From Bacteroidota bacterium (GTDB taxonomy: Bacteria > Bacteroidota > Bacteroidia > Flavobacteriales > Weeksellaceae), in assembly GCA_023399595.1 (NCBI GenBank), contig JAEWOR010000015.1, positions 1 to 22,019 on the forward strand: a stretch of DNA of 22,019 bases, read 5' to 3'. Positions within the stretch are counted from its first letter, which is position 1. Every line of letters begins with the position of its first letter. The notes below the pieces were generated by a model. The model was not told where the DNA came from. It did no database searches and saw only the letters and a list, made by a program, of their open reading frames with translations. Below are positions 1 through 7,455 of this stretch, one piece after another. Position numbers and translations under genes: made by a program.

Positions 1-56
<56 letters not shown>

Positions 57-59
57 AAA

Positions 60-950
60 ATGAAAATGAAAAACATCCCAATAAATCACAAAAATACAAT
101 GAGTATTCAAAAACTATTAAACATAAAAATTAACAATCCTGAAACCCAAACTTTTCTTGCGGATGCTTATTATCAAAACTCTGAAAAGAAACTGCCTTTA
201 ATTGTATTCGCTCATGGCTATAAAGGTTACAAAGATTGGGGAGCGTGGGATTTAATGGCTGAAAAATTTGCAGAAGCAGGTTTTTACTTCGTGAAATTCA
301 ATTTTTCGCATAACGGAACAACCTTAGAACATCCAACAGAATTTGGAGATTTAGAAGCTTTTGGAAATAATAATTTCTCTAAAGAAATGTCAGATTTTAA
401 AACTGTGATTTCCCATTTTGAAAAAGAGGAAAGAGTAAATGCCGAAAATATTTCAATTATAGGTCATAGTAGAGGTGGTGGAATTGCGGTTATTGAGGCC
501 TATGAAGACAAGAGGGTGAAAAACCTTATCACTTTCGCAGGGGTAAGTAATTTTGATATCAGATTTCCCCGAAAAGAAAAACTACAGCAATGGAAAGAAG
601 ATGGAGTAATGTTTTCAGAAAATAAAAGAACACATCAAAAAATGCCTCATTATTTTCAGTATTATGAAGACTATACCACCAATAAACAAAGGTTTACCAT
701 ACAGTTGGCGGCTCAAAATTTAAAGAAACCTTATTTAATTGTTCAAGGGAATGAAGATGAAGCGGTAAATGAAAAAGAAGCTTTGCTATTGCATAAATGG
801 TGTAAATCTTCGGAACTCCTAATGGTAGAAAACGGTGATCACACTTTTGGAACTCAAGAACCTTGGTTGGGAAATGAGCTTCCAGAAAAAATGAGTTTTA
901 TCATTGAAAGCACAATCGATTTTGTAAATAAAAACACAAAATTAAATTGA
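60..950 (+). CDS. Alpha/beta hydrolase (serine hydrolase)
   Basis: Probable cytoplasmic serine hydrolase of the alpha/beta fold, similar in layout to dienelactone hydrolase/BAAT-like esterases; the substrate is unknown. Visible marks are the oxyanion-side HG at residues 52-53 in a strand-turn context (LPLIVFAHGYKG), the nucleophile elbow GHSRGG with Ser137, and probable acid Asp233 (GNEDEA) and base His261 (GDHTF). Length is normal for the family (about 280-300). There is no signal peptide. The start is uncertain. The first ATG is at 60, directly after suspect sequence, but the internal ATG at 99 gives a protein beginning MSIQKLLNIK that fits the fold better and may be the real start. The gene is followed after 36 bp by terC, which has its own promoter. 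Confidence 0.85.
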   Translation: MKMKNIPINHKNTMSIQKLLNIKINNPETQTFLADAYYQNSEKKLPLIVFAHGYKGYKDWGAWDLMAEKFAEAGFYFVKFNFSHNGTTLEHPTEFGDLEAFGNNNFSKEMSDFKTVISHFEKEERVNAENISIIGHSRGGGIAVIEAYEDKRVKNLITFAGVSNFDIRFPRKEKLQQWKEDGVMFSENKRTHQKMPHYFQYYEDYTTNKQRFTIQLAAQNLKKPYLIVQGNEDEAVNEKEALLLHKWCKSSELLMVENGDHTFGTQEPWLGNELPEKMSFIIESTIDFVNKNTKLN

Positions 951-958
951 TAAAAATG

Positions 959-966
959 TATTTTTG
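959..966 (+). promoter_or_regulatory. Promoter -7 box for the terC gene
   Basis: TATTTTTG matches the Bacteroidota -7 consensus TAnnTTTG exactly. It sits just after the hydrolase stop and would start transcription near 970, giving a leader of about 16 nt before the ATG at 987. I see no good -33 TTG at the right spacing, so this rests on the -7 box alone. Confidence 0.5.
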
Positions 967-986
967 CGTCAGAAAATTATAAAACT

Positions 987-1820
987 ATGGATTTATTTTC
1001 GGCACTTGAACTTCCAAATTTTGCAGAACCGCAGATTTGGATCAGTTTATTGACGCTAACGTTTTTAGAAATAGTTTTAGGGGTAGATAACATTATTTTT
1101 ATCTCTATTATTGCAGGGAAATTACCTGAAAAGCAACAAAAAATGGCTAGAAATATTGGTCTTGTTTTGGCCATGGTTTTCAGAGTTATTTTATTATTGA
1201 TGATCAATTGGATTATTGGACTCAAAGAGCCAGTTCTCACCCTCGAATTTATGGAAGATGCCATTAATGGAGGCTCTTTAATGTTGAGTTGGAAAGATAT
1301 TATTCTCTTATCGGGAGGTATTTTCTTAATCGGAAAAAGTACTTTTGAAATTCATTCTAAAATGCAAGGTCACGGAGAAATACACGCTCCAAAATCTGCA
1401 GCATCTGGACTATTAACAACGGTTATTATTCAGATTATATTAGTGGATATGGTATTTTCTTTAGACTCTATTTTAACAGCTGTAGGTTTGGTAGATAATG
1501 TGGTGTTAATGATTATAGCAGTAGTTATTTCCATTGGAATTATGATGGTATTTGCTGGACCAATTTCTAGAATTATCAATAAGCATCCAAGTTTACAAAT
1601 GTTAGCTTTGTCTTTCTTAGTTGTTATTGGGGTAATGTTGGTAGCAGAAGGTATTCACCAGCATATTAGCAAGAATATTATTTATTCGTGTTTAGCATTT
1701 AGTTTAGTAGTAGAAATGCTTAATATTAAATTGAGAAGTAAGAATGAGAAAGCTTTAGAAATCTCTCCAGAATTAAATAATGATTTTGAGATTGTGGAAG
1801 AAGATAAAGATAAAAAATAA
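987..1820 (+). CDS. TerC family integral membrane protein
   Basis: Multi-pass inner-membrane protein of the TerC family (tellurium-resistance TerC, Alx/YgjT relatives). Members have been linked to metal ion export, manganese in particular; substrate specificity cannot be read from this sequence. About seven hydrophobic segments are visible. The family signature is present as acidic residues inside membrane segments: FLEIVLGVDNIIFIS with Asp34, and ILVDMVFSLDSILTAVG with Asp154 and Asp160. The C-terminus (from about 250) is charged and cytoplasmic, ending in an acidic/lysine tail. At 277 residues it is a typical stand-alone TerC without the CBS/CorC domains seen in longer relatives. It has its own -7 box and a strong terminator downstream, so it is probably monocistronic. 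Confidence 0.92.
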   Translation: MDLFSALELPNFAEPQIWISLLTLTFLEIVLGVDNIIFISIIAGKLPEKQQKMARNIGLVLAMVFRVILLLMINWIIGLKEPVLTLEFMEDAINGGSLMLSWKDIILLSGGIFLIGKSTFEIHSKMQGHGEIHAPKSAASGLLTTVIIQIILVDMVFSLDSILTAVGLVDNVVLMIIAVVISIGIMMVFAGPISRIINKHPSLQMLALSFLVVIGVMLVAEGIHQHISKNIIYSCLAFSLVVEMLNIKLRSKNEKALEISPELNNDFEIVEEDKDKK

Positions 1821-1837
1821 CACAATCAATTATAAAA

Positions 1838-1866
1838 AAAGCGGCTAATTTAGCCGCTTTTTTTAT
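1838..1866. terminator. Bidirectional terminator between terC and the flavin reductase gene
   Basis: A perfect 10-bp stem AAAGCGGCTA / TAGCCGCTTT (1838-1847 with 1851-1860) closes a 3-nt loop. It has a T-run on the right for the + strand and an A-run on the left (T-run on the - strand). It lies between two convergent genes ending at 1820 and 1874, so it can stop both. Confidence 0.92.
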
Positions 1867-1873
1867 GAGTTTT

Positions 1874-2695
1874 TTATGAGATTAAAAGCGTCCAAGCTTC
1901 ATCAATATTGTTTTGAATTAAAAGTTTTTGCGCTTTTTTGTGGATTTCTTCATTGGAAGCGTAATTTCCTTCTGGTAGAATTTCCACATTAGCAAGCATT
2001 CCCAAATCGTTTCCTGTAAATACCCTGCTGAGTTTTATTTCATCAGGAAGTCTATCAAAACCGATTCCTTTAGTTACTAAAGGTTTGGGAACTTCAAATA
2101 AAGAATTTTCATTGCTTCTGGAATACCAATTACATCCTAATCTTGCCACCATATCCAGTTTTTGCTGATTTAAATTGCCGTTTTCATCCAAATATTCTTC
2201 ACGAATATGAATTTTTTGAACTTCACAAATAACCAAGTTCCCTGATCCTCCTTCGTTTCCTAAAGATTTTACTTCTAAAACTTTGCATTCGAAATTTACA
2301 GGACATTCTTCAATTAAATTAGGTTTTACTAAATCTGCTTTTTTCATTGTTAAGCCAGATTTTACGAATTCATTAATGCCTAATTCATATTCTGTAGAAG
2401 CCAAAGAAATTTGCTGTACAATTGGGAAATTTACCGTACCAATCACCACTTCCGGAACTTCTAGAACATTTTCTAAACTATGTTTAGTCGTATTATCTCG
2501 CACTCTTCTGGATGGTGAAAAAATAAGAATCGGTGGAACCGTACTGAACATATTAAAAAAACTAAATGGCGAAAGATTGGGGTTTCCGTCTTTATCAATA
2601 GTGGAAGCCAACGCAATAGGTCTTGGTGAAACTGCCGTTTGCATAATAGTTTGCAACTGGACAGGTGTTATATCTGAGGGGATTACTGTTTTCAT
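1874..2695 (-). CDS. Flavin reductase-like, FMN-binding split-barrel protein
   Basis: Protein of the flavin reductase-like (DIM6/NTAB) superfamily, which binds FMN in a split beta-barrel. The N-terminal half carries the typical pattern: AVSPRPIALASTIDKDGNPNLSP..FF, then a PP.LIFSPSRR segment and an ISLASTEYE..GINEF segment. The usual fold occupies about 1-190. An additional C-terminal stretch of about 70 residues, partly helical and ending in EAWTLLIS, makes this 273-residue protein longer than the common 160-200 residue reductases. No partner oxygenase is adjacent. It lies downstream of fumarylacetoacetase in the same direction but is separated by that gene's terminator and an 18-bp palindrome, so it may be separately controlled. 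A role in aromatic degradation is suggested only by position. The start ATG at 2695 is the natural one. Confidence 0.85.
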   Translation of the reverse strand: MKTVIPSDITPVQLQTIMQTAVSPRPIALASTIDKDGNPNLSPFSFFNMFSTVPPILIFSPSRRVRDNTTKHSLENVLEVPEVVIGTVNFPIVQQISLASTEYELGINEFVKSGLTMKKADLVKPNLIEECPVNFECKVLEVKSLGNEGGSGNLVICEVQKIHIREEYLDENGNLNQQKLDMVARLGCNWYSRSNENSLFEVPKPLVTKGIGFDRLPDEIKLSRVFTGNDLGMLANVEILPEGNYASNEEIHKKAQKLLIQNNIDEAWTLLIS

Positions 2696-2757
2696 TTTTA
2701 CTATTTAAGTAAGAAAATATTGTAATTAAAATGGTATTAAAAGAGCACTTGAGTTGA

Positions 2758-2775
2758 GAAAATCAATTGATTTTC
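2758..2775. promoter_or_regulatory. 18-bp perfect palindrome upstream of the flavin reductase gene
   Basis: GAAAATCAATTGATTTTC reads the same on both strands and lies 62 bp before the start codon at 2695. It is enclosed by a shorter inverted pair (AAGAGC at 2741-2746 and GCTCTT at 2786-2791), and the right arm is itself part of a 10-bp palindrome AAGAGCTCTT (2782-2791). It looks like an operator for a dimeric regulator; a transcript hairpin is the alternative. I saw no second copy in the window, and no clear TAnnTTTG box for this gene. Confidence 0.45.
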
Positions 2776-2798
2776 ATATTAAAGAGCTCTTAAATATT

Positions 2799-2837
2799 AC
2801 AGAAAAAATAACACTTAAAATACTTAAGTGTTATTTT
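2799..2837 (-). terminator. Terminator of fahA
   Basis: A perfect 14-bp stem (2805-2818 pairing with 2824-2837) encloses a 5-nt loop. On the - strand it is followed by further T residues. It begins 7 bp after the fahA stop at 2844, so it ends the fahA transcript before the flavin reductase gene. Confidence 0.88.
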
Positions 2838-2843
2838 GTTTTT

Positions 2844-4091
2844 TTATTTTGAGGGAAGAATTTTACCTGAAACTTCACCGAAACCAACACGAATGCCTTC
2901 TTTTTCAGACCACGCTTTCATAGTAATGGTGTCGTTATCATCTATAAATTTTCTTTCTTGCCCATTTGAAAGTTGTATTGGGTTTTGACCTCTCCAAGTT
3001 AGTTCTAGCATAGATCCGAATGATTTTGGATCGCTTCCAGAAATGGTTCCACTTGCGTACATATCACCCACTTCTACATTACAACCGTTAACGGTGTGAT
3101 GAGCCAATTGCTGACACATATTCCAGTACATAAATTTGTAATTGCTTTCTGAAATAAGATTTTCTTCACCATTTTCAGGCTTTAAATAAACTTCAAGATT
3201 AACGTCGTAGTTTTTGTTGCCTTCAAATTTTAAATAATCTAAAACCTCAGGATCCTGAACAGGAGATTCTATTTTAAAAGGAGCTAATGCTTCTAAAGTA
3301 ACTACCCAAGGAGAAATTGAACTTCCAAAATTCTTCGCTAAGAATGGTCCAAGGGGCACATACTCCCAAGACTGAATATCTCTTGCCGACCAATCGTTGA
3401 AAACTACCATTCCAAAAATAGCATCTTCAGCCTCTTTTGTAGAGATACTTTCGCCCATTTCTGTGTTTTTATTAACGATAAATGCCATCTCTAATTCAAA
3501 ATCCAATTGCTTACATGGTCCAAAAATAGGTTTGTCCATATCTGCAGGTTTCATTTGACCTTTCGGACGGTGAATTTCTGTTCCAGAAACTACAATTGAA
3601 GATGCTCTCCCATGATATCCTACAGGAAGATGTTTCCAGTTGGGTAAAAGTGCATTTGCAGGATCGCGGAACATTTTACCAACGTTGGTAGCGTGCTCTA
3701 TGCTGCTATAAAAATCGGTATAATTAGGAACGTGAACTGGCATCATCATTTTTACTGTGTCTAGCTCGTAGAAAGATGCATCAATAGATTTTTGATCTTT
3801 AGAAAGTGCAGAACCTTCTAATAATAAGTTTTGAATTTTTAAACGCACTGCATTGGTTACAGGTTTTCCAAGTTCTATAAATTCGTTAAGTGTGTAAGCC
3901 TCAAAATAATTGTCTTCTAAACCTTCAATATCATCAAAATATCCTAAGTCGTATAAAGTGGCTAAATCTATTATTTGGTCGCCAATTCTTGTACAACAAG
4001 CGATATATTCTTTATTAAAAACGGCTACTCCAAAAGGAATATTATGTATTGAAAAATCTGAATCTGATGGATATTCTACAAATGATTTCAT
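2844..4091 (-). CDS. fahA: Fumarylacetoacetase
   Basis: Fumarylacetoacetate hydrolase, the last step of tyrosine/homogentisate degradation, splitting fumarylacetoacetate into fumarate and acetoacetate in the cytoplasm. The full-length protein has 415 residues, close to animal FAH (about 419). An N-terminal SH3-like domain occupies about 1-115, followed by the catalytic FAH domain. The metal ligands and catalytic residues are all visible and fall on the same numbers as in mouse FAH: Asp126 (YTDFYSSIEHATN), His133, Glu199 and Glu201 (LDFELEMAF), Asp233 (FNDWSARD) and Lys253. It follows the small secreted protein gene by 17 nt and is probably co-transcribed with it. A strong terminator lies directly downstream. 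Upstream in the cluster are hppD and hmgA, which make its substrate. Confidence 0.97.
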   Translation of the reverse strand: MKSFVEYPSDSDFSIHNIPFGVAVFNKEYIACCTRIGDQIIDLATLYDLGYFDDIEGLEDNYFEAYTLNEFIELGKPVTNAVRLKIQNLLLEGSALSKDQKSIDASFYELDTVKMMMPVHVPNYTDFYSSIEHATNVGKMFRDPANALLPNWKHLPVGYHGRASSIVVSGTEIHRPKGQMKPADMDKPIFGPCKQLDFELEMAFIVNKNTEMGESISTKEAEDAIFGMVVFNDWSARDIQSWEYVPLGPFLAKNFGSSISPWVVTLEALAPFKIESPVQDPEVLDYLKFEGNKNYDVNLEVYLKPENGEENLISESNYKFMYWNMCQQLAHHTVNGCNVEVGDMYASGTISGSDPKSFGSMLELTWRGQNPIQLSNGQERKFIDDNDTITMKAWSEKEGIRVGFGEVSGKILPSK

Positions 4092-4108
4092 AGTATTTTA
4101 TCTGTTTT

Positions 4109-4585
4109 TTATTTTAGTTGTGGTTGGTCTTGTCCGAAAGATTTTTCGTCTATCCATCGGTCTTTGTTATTAACATCTATAAGATAATAAATACCTTTTT
4201 GCTCCGTAAGAAGCAATGTTTTAGTAATAGCAATAGGAATTTTTTTGTTTTCTAATAAATCGGCTCTTAAGGAGATAATATTTTTTTTCCTAACAATATC
4301 ACCAGAAAAAACATTGGAAGAGCTTTCGCCAGTTTTTTTGTCATCGAAAATTTCTACAAAAGTGGCTTTTTTACCATCAAAATGCATGAAATTTCTTTCT
4401 GTATGGTCTTGGAAATCATTTATAAGTACAAATCTTTTTTGATCTACGCTTATATTTTCCAATACTTTTTGGTTAATACCTTTTCTCTCTTCAAGACGAG
4501 AAAGTATTTCATTGAGTTTCCCATAGCTTTGGGCTTTTCCTGCGATACTTGCTAGTATTAGAAGTGTTAAAATTCCTTTTTTCAT
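4109..4585 (-). CDS. Small secreted protein of unknown function
   Basis: I do not recognise a family. The 158-residue product begins with a clear Sec signal peptide (MKKGILTLLILASIAGKAQS, cleavage probably after KAQ or QS), so the mature part of about 138 residues should be periplasmic or beyond. There is no lipobox and no Type IX C-terminal domain. The mature chain starts with a charged helix (about 21-45) and continues with alternating strand-like segments, rich in Lys, Asp and Asn; it contains no cysteine. It sits between hppD and fahA, two cytoplasmic enzymes, and is probably co-transcribed with fahA (17-nt gap). A role in tyrosine degradation is not evident. The hppD terminator lies just upstream, and a -7 box overlaps that terminator. 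Confidence 0.8.
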   Translation of the reverse strand: MKKGILTLLILASIAGKAQSYGKLNEILSRLEERKGINQKVLENISVDQKRFVLINDFQDHTERNFMHFDGKKATFVEIFDDKKTGESSSNVFSGDIVRKKNIISLRADLLENKKIPIAITKTLLLTEQKGIYYLIDVNNKDRWIDEKSFGQDQPQLK

Positions 4586-4600
4586 GTTGCTGTGTTTAAT

Positions 4601-4645
4601 AAAAAAGTTTTGTCAGGATTTCTTATCAAAATCCATGACAAAACT
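4601..4645 (-). terminator. Terminator of hppD
   Basis: AGTTTTGTCA (4606-4615) pairs perfectly with TGACAAAACT (4636-4645). The stem continues with GGATTT/AAATCC past a single bulged A, closing a 7-nt loop. On the - strand it is followed by a run of six T. It lies 17 bp after the hppD stop, so hppD should not be freely co-transcribed with the genes below it. Confidence 0.9.
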
Positions 4646-4646
4646 A
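4639..4646 (-). promoter_or_regulatory. Possible -7 box for the secreted protein-fahA unit
   Basis: On the - strand the sequence reads TAGTTTTG, an exact TAnnTTTG match. It would start transcription near 4635, about 50 nt before the ATG at 4585. It overlaps one arm of the hppD terminator stem. No -33 element is clear, so this is tentative. Confidence 0.35.
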
Positions 4647-4662
4647 TATAATTAGTGCGATC

Positions 4663-5793
4663 TTAAAGATTGCCTCTTCTTTCTTGCTCTCTTTCTAAAG
4701 CCTCGAATAAAGCTTTAAAGTTACCAGCACCAAAGCTTTGAGCTCCGTGTCTTTCAATAATTTCGAAGAAAAGAGTAGGGCGGTCTTCAACTGGTTTTGT
4801 GAAGATTTGCAATAAATATCCTTCTTCATCACAATCAACCAAAATACCTAAGCTTTGAAGTTTTTTAATGTCTTCATCAATGTTTCCAACTCTTTCAGGA
4901 ATCATGTCGTAATAAGCTTCTGGTGGCGCAGAAAGGAACTCAACACCTCTTTTCTTTAATTCAGTAACCGTATGTACGATGTCTTTTGTAGCTACAGCAA
5001 TATGTTGTACACCTTCACCTTCATAAAAATCTAAGTATTCTTCTACTTGAGATTTTTTCTTTCCTTCAGCAGGTTCGTTAATTGGGAATTTAGCATAACC
5101 ATTACCATTAGACATTACTTTAGACATTAATGCAGAATATTCTGTGTTAATTTGTTTGTCATCAAAAGAAAGGATGTTCACAAACCCCATTACGTCTTCG
5201 TACCATTTTACAACAGGTAACATTCTGTCCCAATCTACATTTCCTACGCAGTGGTCAACATACAATAAACCAGCATCTTCTGGGTTGTAATCGCTTTCCC
5301 ATTTTTCATATCCTGGCATAAATTCGCCAGTATAATTTTTTCTTTCCACAAACATATGAACGGTTTCTCCGTAAGTGTAAATTCCAGACATTCTTACTTC
5401 CCCATTTTCGTCTGTAAGTGTAACAGGCTCTAAATAAGGTCTTCCCCCTCTTTTTGTAGTTTCTTCGAAAGCTTTGTAAGCGTCATCTACCCAAAGAGCT
5501 AAGATTTTTACCCCATCACCATGTTTTTTTACATGCTCGTTAATAGGGCTGTCAGATTTTAATCCAGTTGTTAAAACTAAACGGATTTTTCCTTGTTGTA
5601 AAACATAAGAAGCTCTATCTCTAACTCCTGTTTCTGGCCCAGCATAAGCAACAGATTGGAAACCAAATGCAGTTTTGTAATAATGAGCTGCTTGCTTAGC
5701 ATTTCCTACATAAAATTCAATGTAATCTGTTCCATTAATAGGAAGGAAATTTTCTGCTTGTGCAATTTTTTCAGCAAAAGTTAATGTGGACAT
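4663..5793 (-). CDS. hppD: 4-hydroxyphenylpyruvate dioxygenase
   Basis: Non-heme Fe(II) dioxygenase that converts 4-hydroxyphenylpyruvate to homogentisate and CO2, the entry to the homogentisate pathway. Two vicinal-oxygen-chelate domains are visible, N-terminal at about 20-155 and catalytic at about 175-350. The iron ligands are His181 (YVDHCVGNV), His264 (GVQHIAVAT) and Glu344 (LFFEIIERHG). The C-terminal FGAGNFKALFEALEREQERRG helix that gates the active site is intact. The motif GPETGVRDRASYVLQQGKIR resembles the eukaryote-like HPPD branch. Length (376) is normal. It is followed by a strong terminator, and 221 bp of very A+T-rich DNA lies upstream. A TAATTTG (5826-5832, - strand), one base short of the usual -7 spacing, is the only promoter-like box I found there. 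Product feeds HmgA. Confidence 0.97.
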   Translation of the reverse strand: MSTLTFAEKIAQAENFLPINGTDYIEFYVGNAKQAAHYYKTAFGFQSVAYAGPETGVRDRASYVLQQGKIRLVLTTGLKSDSPINEHVKKHGDGVKILALWVDDAYKAFEETTKRGGRPYLEPVTLTDENGEVRMSGIYTYGETVHMFVERKNYTGEFMPGYEKWESDYNPEDAGLLYVDHCVGNVDWDRMLPVVKWYEDVMGFVNILSFDDKQINTEYSALMSKVMSNGNGYAKFPINEPAEGKKKSQVEEYLDFYEGEGVQHIAVATKDIVHTVTELKKRGVEFLSAPPEAYYDMIPERVGNIDEDIKKLQSLGILVDCDEEGYLLQIFTKPVEDRPTLFFEIIERHGAQSFGAGNFKALFEALEREQERRGNL

Positions 5794-5979
5794 ATTTTTA
5801 CTTTTTATTTTTAATTATTTTGATGCAAATTACGAAAATATTATAAATAATTGAGTTTTGAATTTTGGGCAACAATGTTAAAATTTACTTAATAATAGCT
5901 GTTAAATCTTAAGTTTGATTTAAAATTAATAGTAATGTGTTTTTTGTAAAAATTTGTTATTTTTTTTGAATTTTATTTG

Positions 5980-6009
5980 AAAAAAAAGTCATCGAAAATG
6001 GGTGACTTT
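5980..6009 (-). terminator. Terminator of the 4-hydroxybutyrate-type CoA-transferase gene
   Basis: AAAGTCATC (5985-5993) pairs with GGTGACTTT (6001-6009) around a 7-nt loop. On the - strand a T-run of seven or more follows. It lies 5 bp after the stop at 6015. The rest of the 5794-6014 gap is A+T-rich with no recognisable gene. Confidence 0.8.
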
Positions 6010-6014
6010 ATATT

Positions 6015-7286
6015 TTATTTAAATCTTTCGAAAGCTGCTTTTTCTAAAAATTCTTTATCATCAGGATGAGAAATTTCTATTAAGGCTTGTGCTCTTTGTT
6101 TTAGATTTTTACCATATAGATAAGCTCTTCCGTATTCTGTAACCACATGATGAACGTGCCCTCTTGTGGTTACCACTCCTGCTCCTTGCTTTAAGAATGG
6201 GACAATTCTCGGAATTCCCTTTTTGGTTCTAGAAGTTATGGCTATAATGGGTTTTCCTCCTTCACTTAAGGCTGCACCACGCATAAAATCCATTTGTCCA
6301 CCAATTCCACTGTATTGGTAAGCTCCTATGGAATCTGCATTTACTTGTCCCGTAAGATCAATCTCAATAGCGGAATTTATAGCTACCATTTTTTTATTCT
6401 TCATGATATTGATAGGGAAATTAACATCTGAAGCTTCTTTGAAAGAAAAAACCGGATTATCATTCACAAAATCATACAATTTTTGAGTTCCAAAACAAAA
6501 ACTTGTCACATTTTTATTATCGTGAAACCCCTTGTATTTATTGGTGATGATGTCATTTTTAATTAAATCGATAACCCCATCACTTAACATTTCTGTATAA
6601 ATTCCTAAATCTTTATGATTGGAAAGGCATTTTAAAACAGCATCTGGAATGGTCCCAATGCCCATTTGAAGGGTAGAACGGTCGTCAATAATTTCGGCAA
6701 CATTTTTACCCACTAATAATTCTTCTTCACCTATTTTCGTTCCGTAATCTATAGTGGGAAGGTCTTCTTCGTGAAAAACAATTTTATCAATTTTGTTAAT
6801 ATGTATCATTCCATCACCGTGTGTTTTTGGCATTTTTGGATTGATAATGGCGATGGTGATTTTTGCGGAATCCACGGCAGCTTTTGCAATATCTACAGAA
6901 GTTCCTAAGGTGCAATATCCGTGTTGATCGGGAGGGGAAAGTGTTACAAACGCAACATCCAATGGTAAAATATTCTTTCTGAATAAAAGTGGAATCTCAC
7001 TTAAAAATACTGGAATAAAATCACCTCTATCCGAGTTTACAGCCTCTCTTACCGGACCAGAAACGAATAGAGAATTGATAAAAAAACTGTTTTTATATTG
7101 AGGTTTTGCTATTTCTACATTTCCTTGTTGGGTAATAGAAACCATTTCTACATTTTGAAGACAGTCTGCTCGTTTAGCTAATTCATCAATTAAAAAATTA
7201 GGAGTAGCGGCACTTCCATGAAAAAATAATCGATCTCCGCTTTTTACTACTGATACAGCTTCTTCAGCGCTTACGTAATTATACAT
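6015..7286 (-). CDS. Acetyl-CoA hydrolase/4-hydroxybutyrate CoA-transferase family protein
   Basis: Class I CoA-transferase of the acetyl-CoA hydrolase/transferase family, most like 4-hydroxybutyrate (or acetate/butyrate) CoA-transferases. Length 423 agrees with that subfamily. The N-terminal half (about 1-180) has the usual Rossmann-like layout with FHGSAATPNFLIDEL and FVTLSPPDQHGYCTLGTS. The probable catalytic glutamate, which forms the glutamyl-CoA thioester, is Glu232 in GIYTEMLSDGVIDL. The C-terminal half has the glycine loop SGIGGQMDFMRGAALSEGGK that binds CoA. The acceptor cannot be read from sequence; by position between homogentisate genes it might activate acetoacetate or another short acid. 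It has a candidate -7 box at 7343-7350 and its own terminator, so it looks like a separate unit from the related gene upstream. Confidence 0.9.
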   Translation of the reverse strand: MYNYVSAEEAVSVVKSGDRLFFHGSAATPNFLIDELAKRADCLQNVEMVSITQQGNVEIAKPQYKNSFFINSLFVSGPVREAVNSDRGDFIPVFLSEIPLLFRKNILPLDVAFVTLSPPDQHGYCTLGTSVDIAKAAVDSAKITIAIINPKMPKTHGDGMIHINKIDKIVFHEEDLPTIDYGTKIGEEELLVGKNVAEIIDDRSTLQMGIGTIPDAVLKCLSNHKDLGIYTEMLSDGVIDLIKNDIITNKYKGFHDNKNVTSFCFGTQKLYDFVNDNPVFSFKEASDVNFPINIMKNKKMVAINSAIEIDLTGQVNADSIGAYQYSGIGGQMDFMRGAALSEGGKPIIAITSRTKKGIPRIVPFLKQGAGVVTTRGHVHHVVTEYGRAYLYGKNLKQRAQALIEISHPDDKEFLEKAAFERFK

Positions 7287-7342
7287 ATTAACTTTATATA
7301 CGTTTAAGTGTTGTATTCAATGATTATTAATGATAATTCTAA

Positions 7343-7350
7343 CAAAGATA
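7343..7350 (-). promoter_or_regulatory. Promoter -7 box for the 423-residue CoA-transferase gene
   Basis: On the - strand this reads TATCTTTG, an exact TAnnTTTG match. Transcription would start near 7339, leaving a leader of about 53 nt. It lies downstream of the terminator of the preceding gene, which supports independent transcription. A -33 element is not evident. Confidence 0.5.
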
Positions 7351-7386
7351 ATATTTATAAGTGTAAGAATCATCGGCAATGTCATA

Positions 7387-7424
7387 TTAAAACAACAGGA
7401 CGAGATAAAGAATCCCATCCTGTT
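7387..7424 (-). terminator. Terminator of the 495-residue CoA-transferase gene
   Basis: A 12-bp stem (7394-7405 with 7413-7424) surrounds a 7-nt loop. Ten pairs are Watson-Crick. The other two are G.U wobbles in the - strand RNA but would be C.A mismatches in + strand RNA, which marks it as a - strand terminator. A T-run follows on the - strand. It lies about 30 bp after the stop at 7456. Confidence 0.85.
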
Positions 7425-7455
7425 TATTTGTTTTTCAATTGTTTACTTTGAAGTT

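Noticed and set aside
2283..2708. 141-codon open frame on the + strand
   Set aside because: It lies inside the flavin-reductase gene on the opposite strand, has a composition typical of an antisense shadow, and shows no domain or ribosome-binding context.
5826..5832. TAATTTG as a promoter for hppD
   Set aside because: The spacing between TA and TTTG is one base short of the TAnnTTTG consensus and no -33 box supports it, so it is mentioned only in the gene entry.
5794..6014. Possible small gene or RNA in the largest gap of the minus-strand cluster
   Set aside because: No open frame with coding character and no structured RNA beyond the terminator at 5980-6009; the rest is A+T-rich with nothing I can name.
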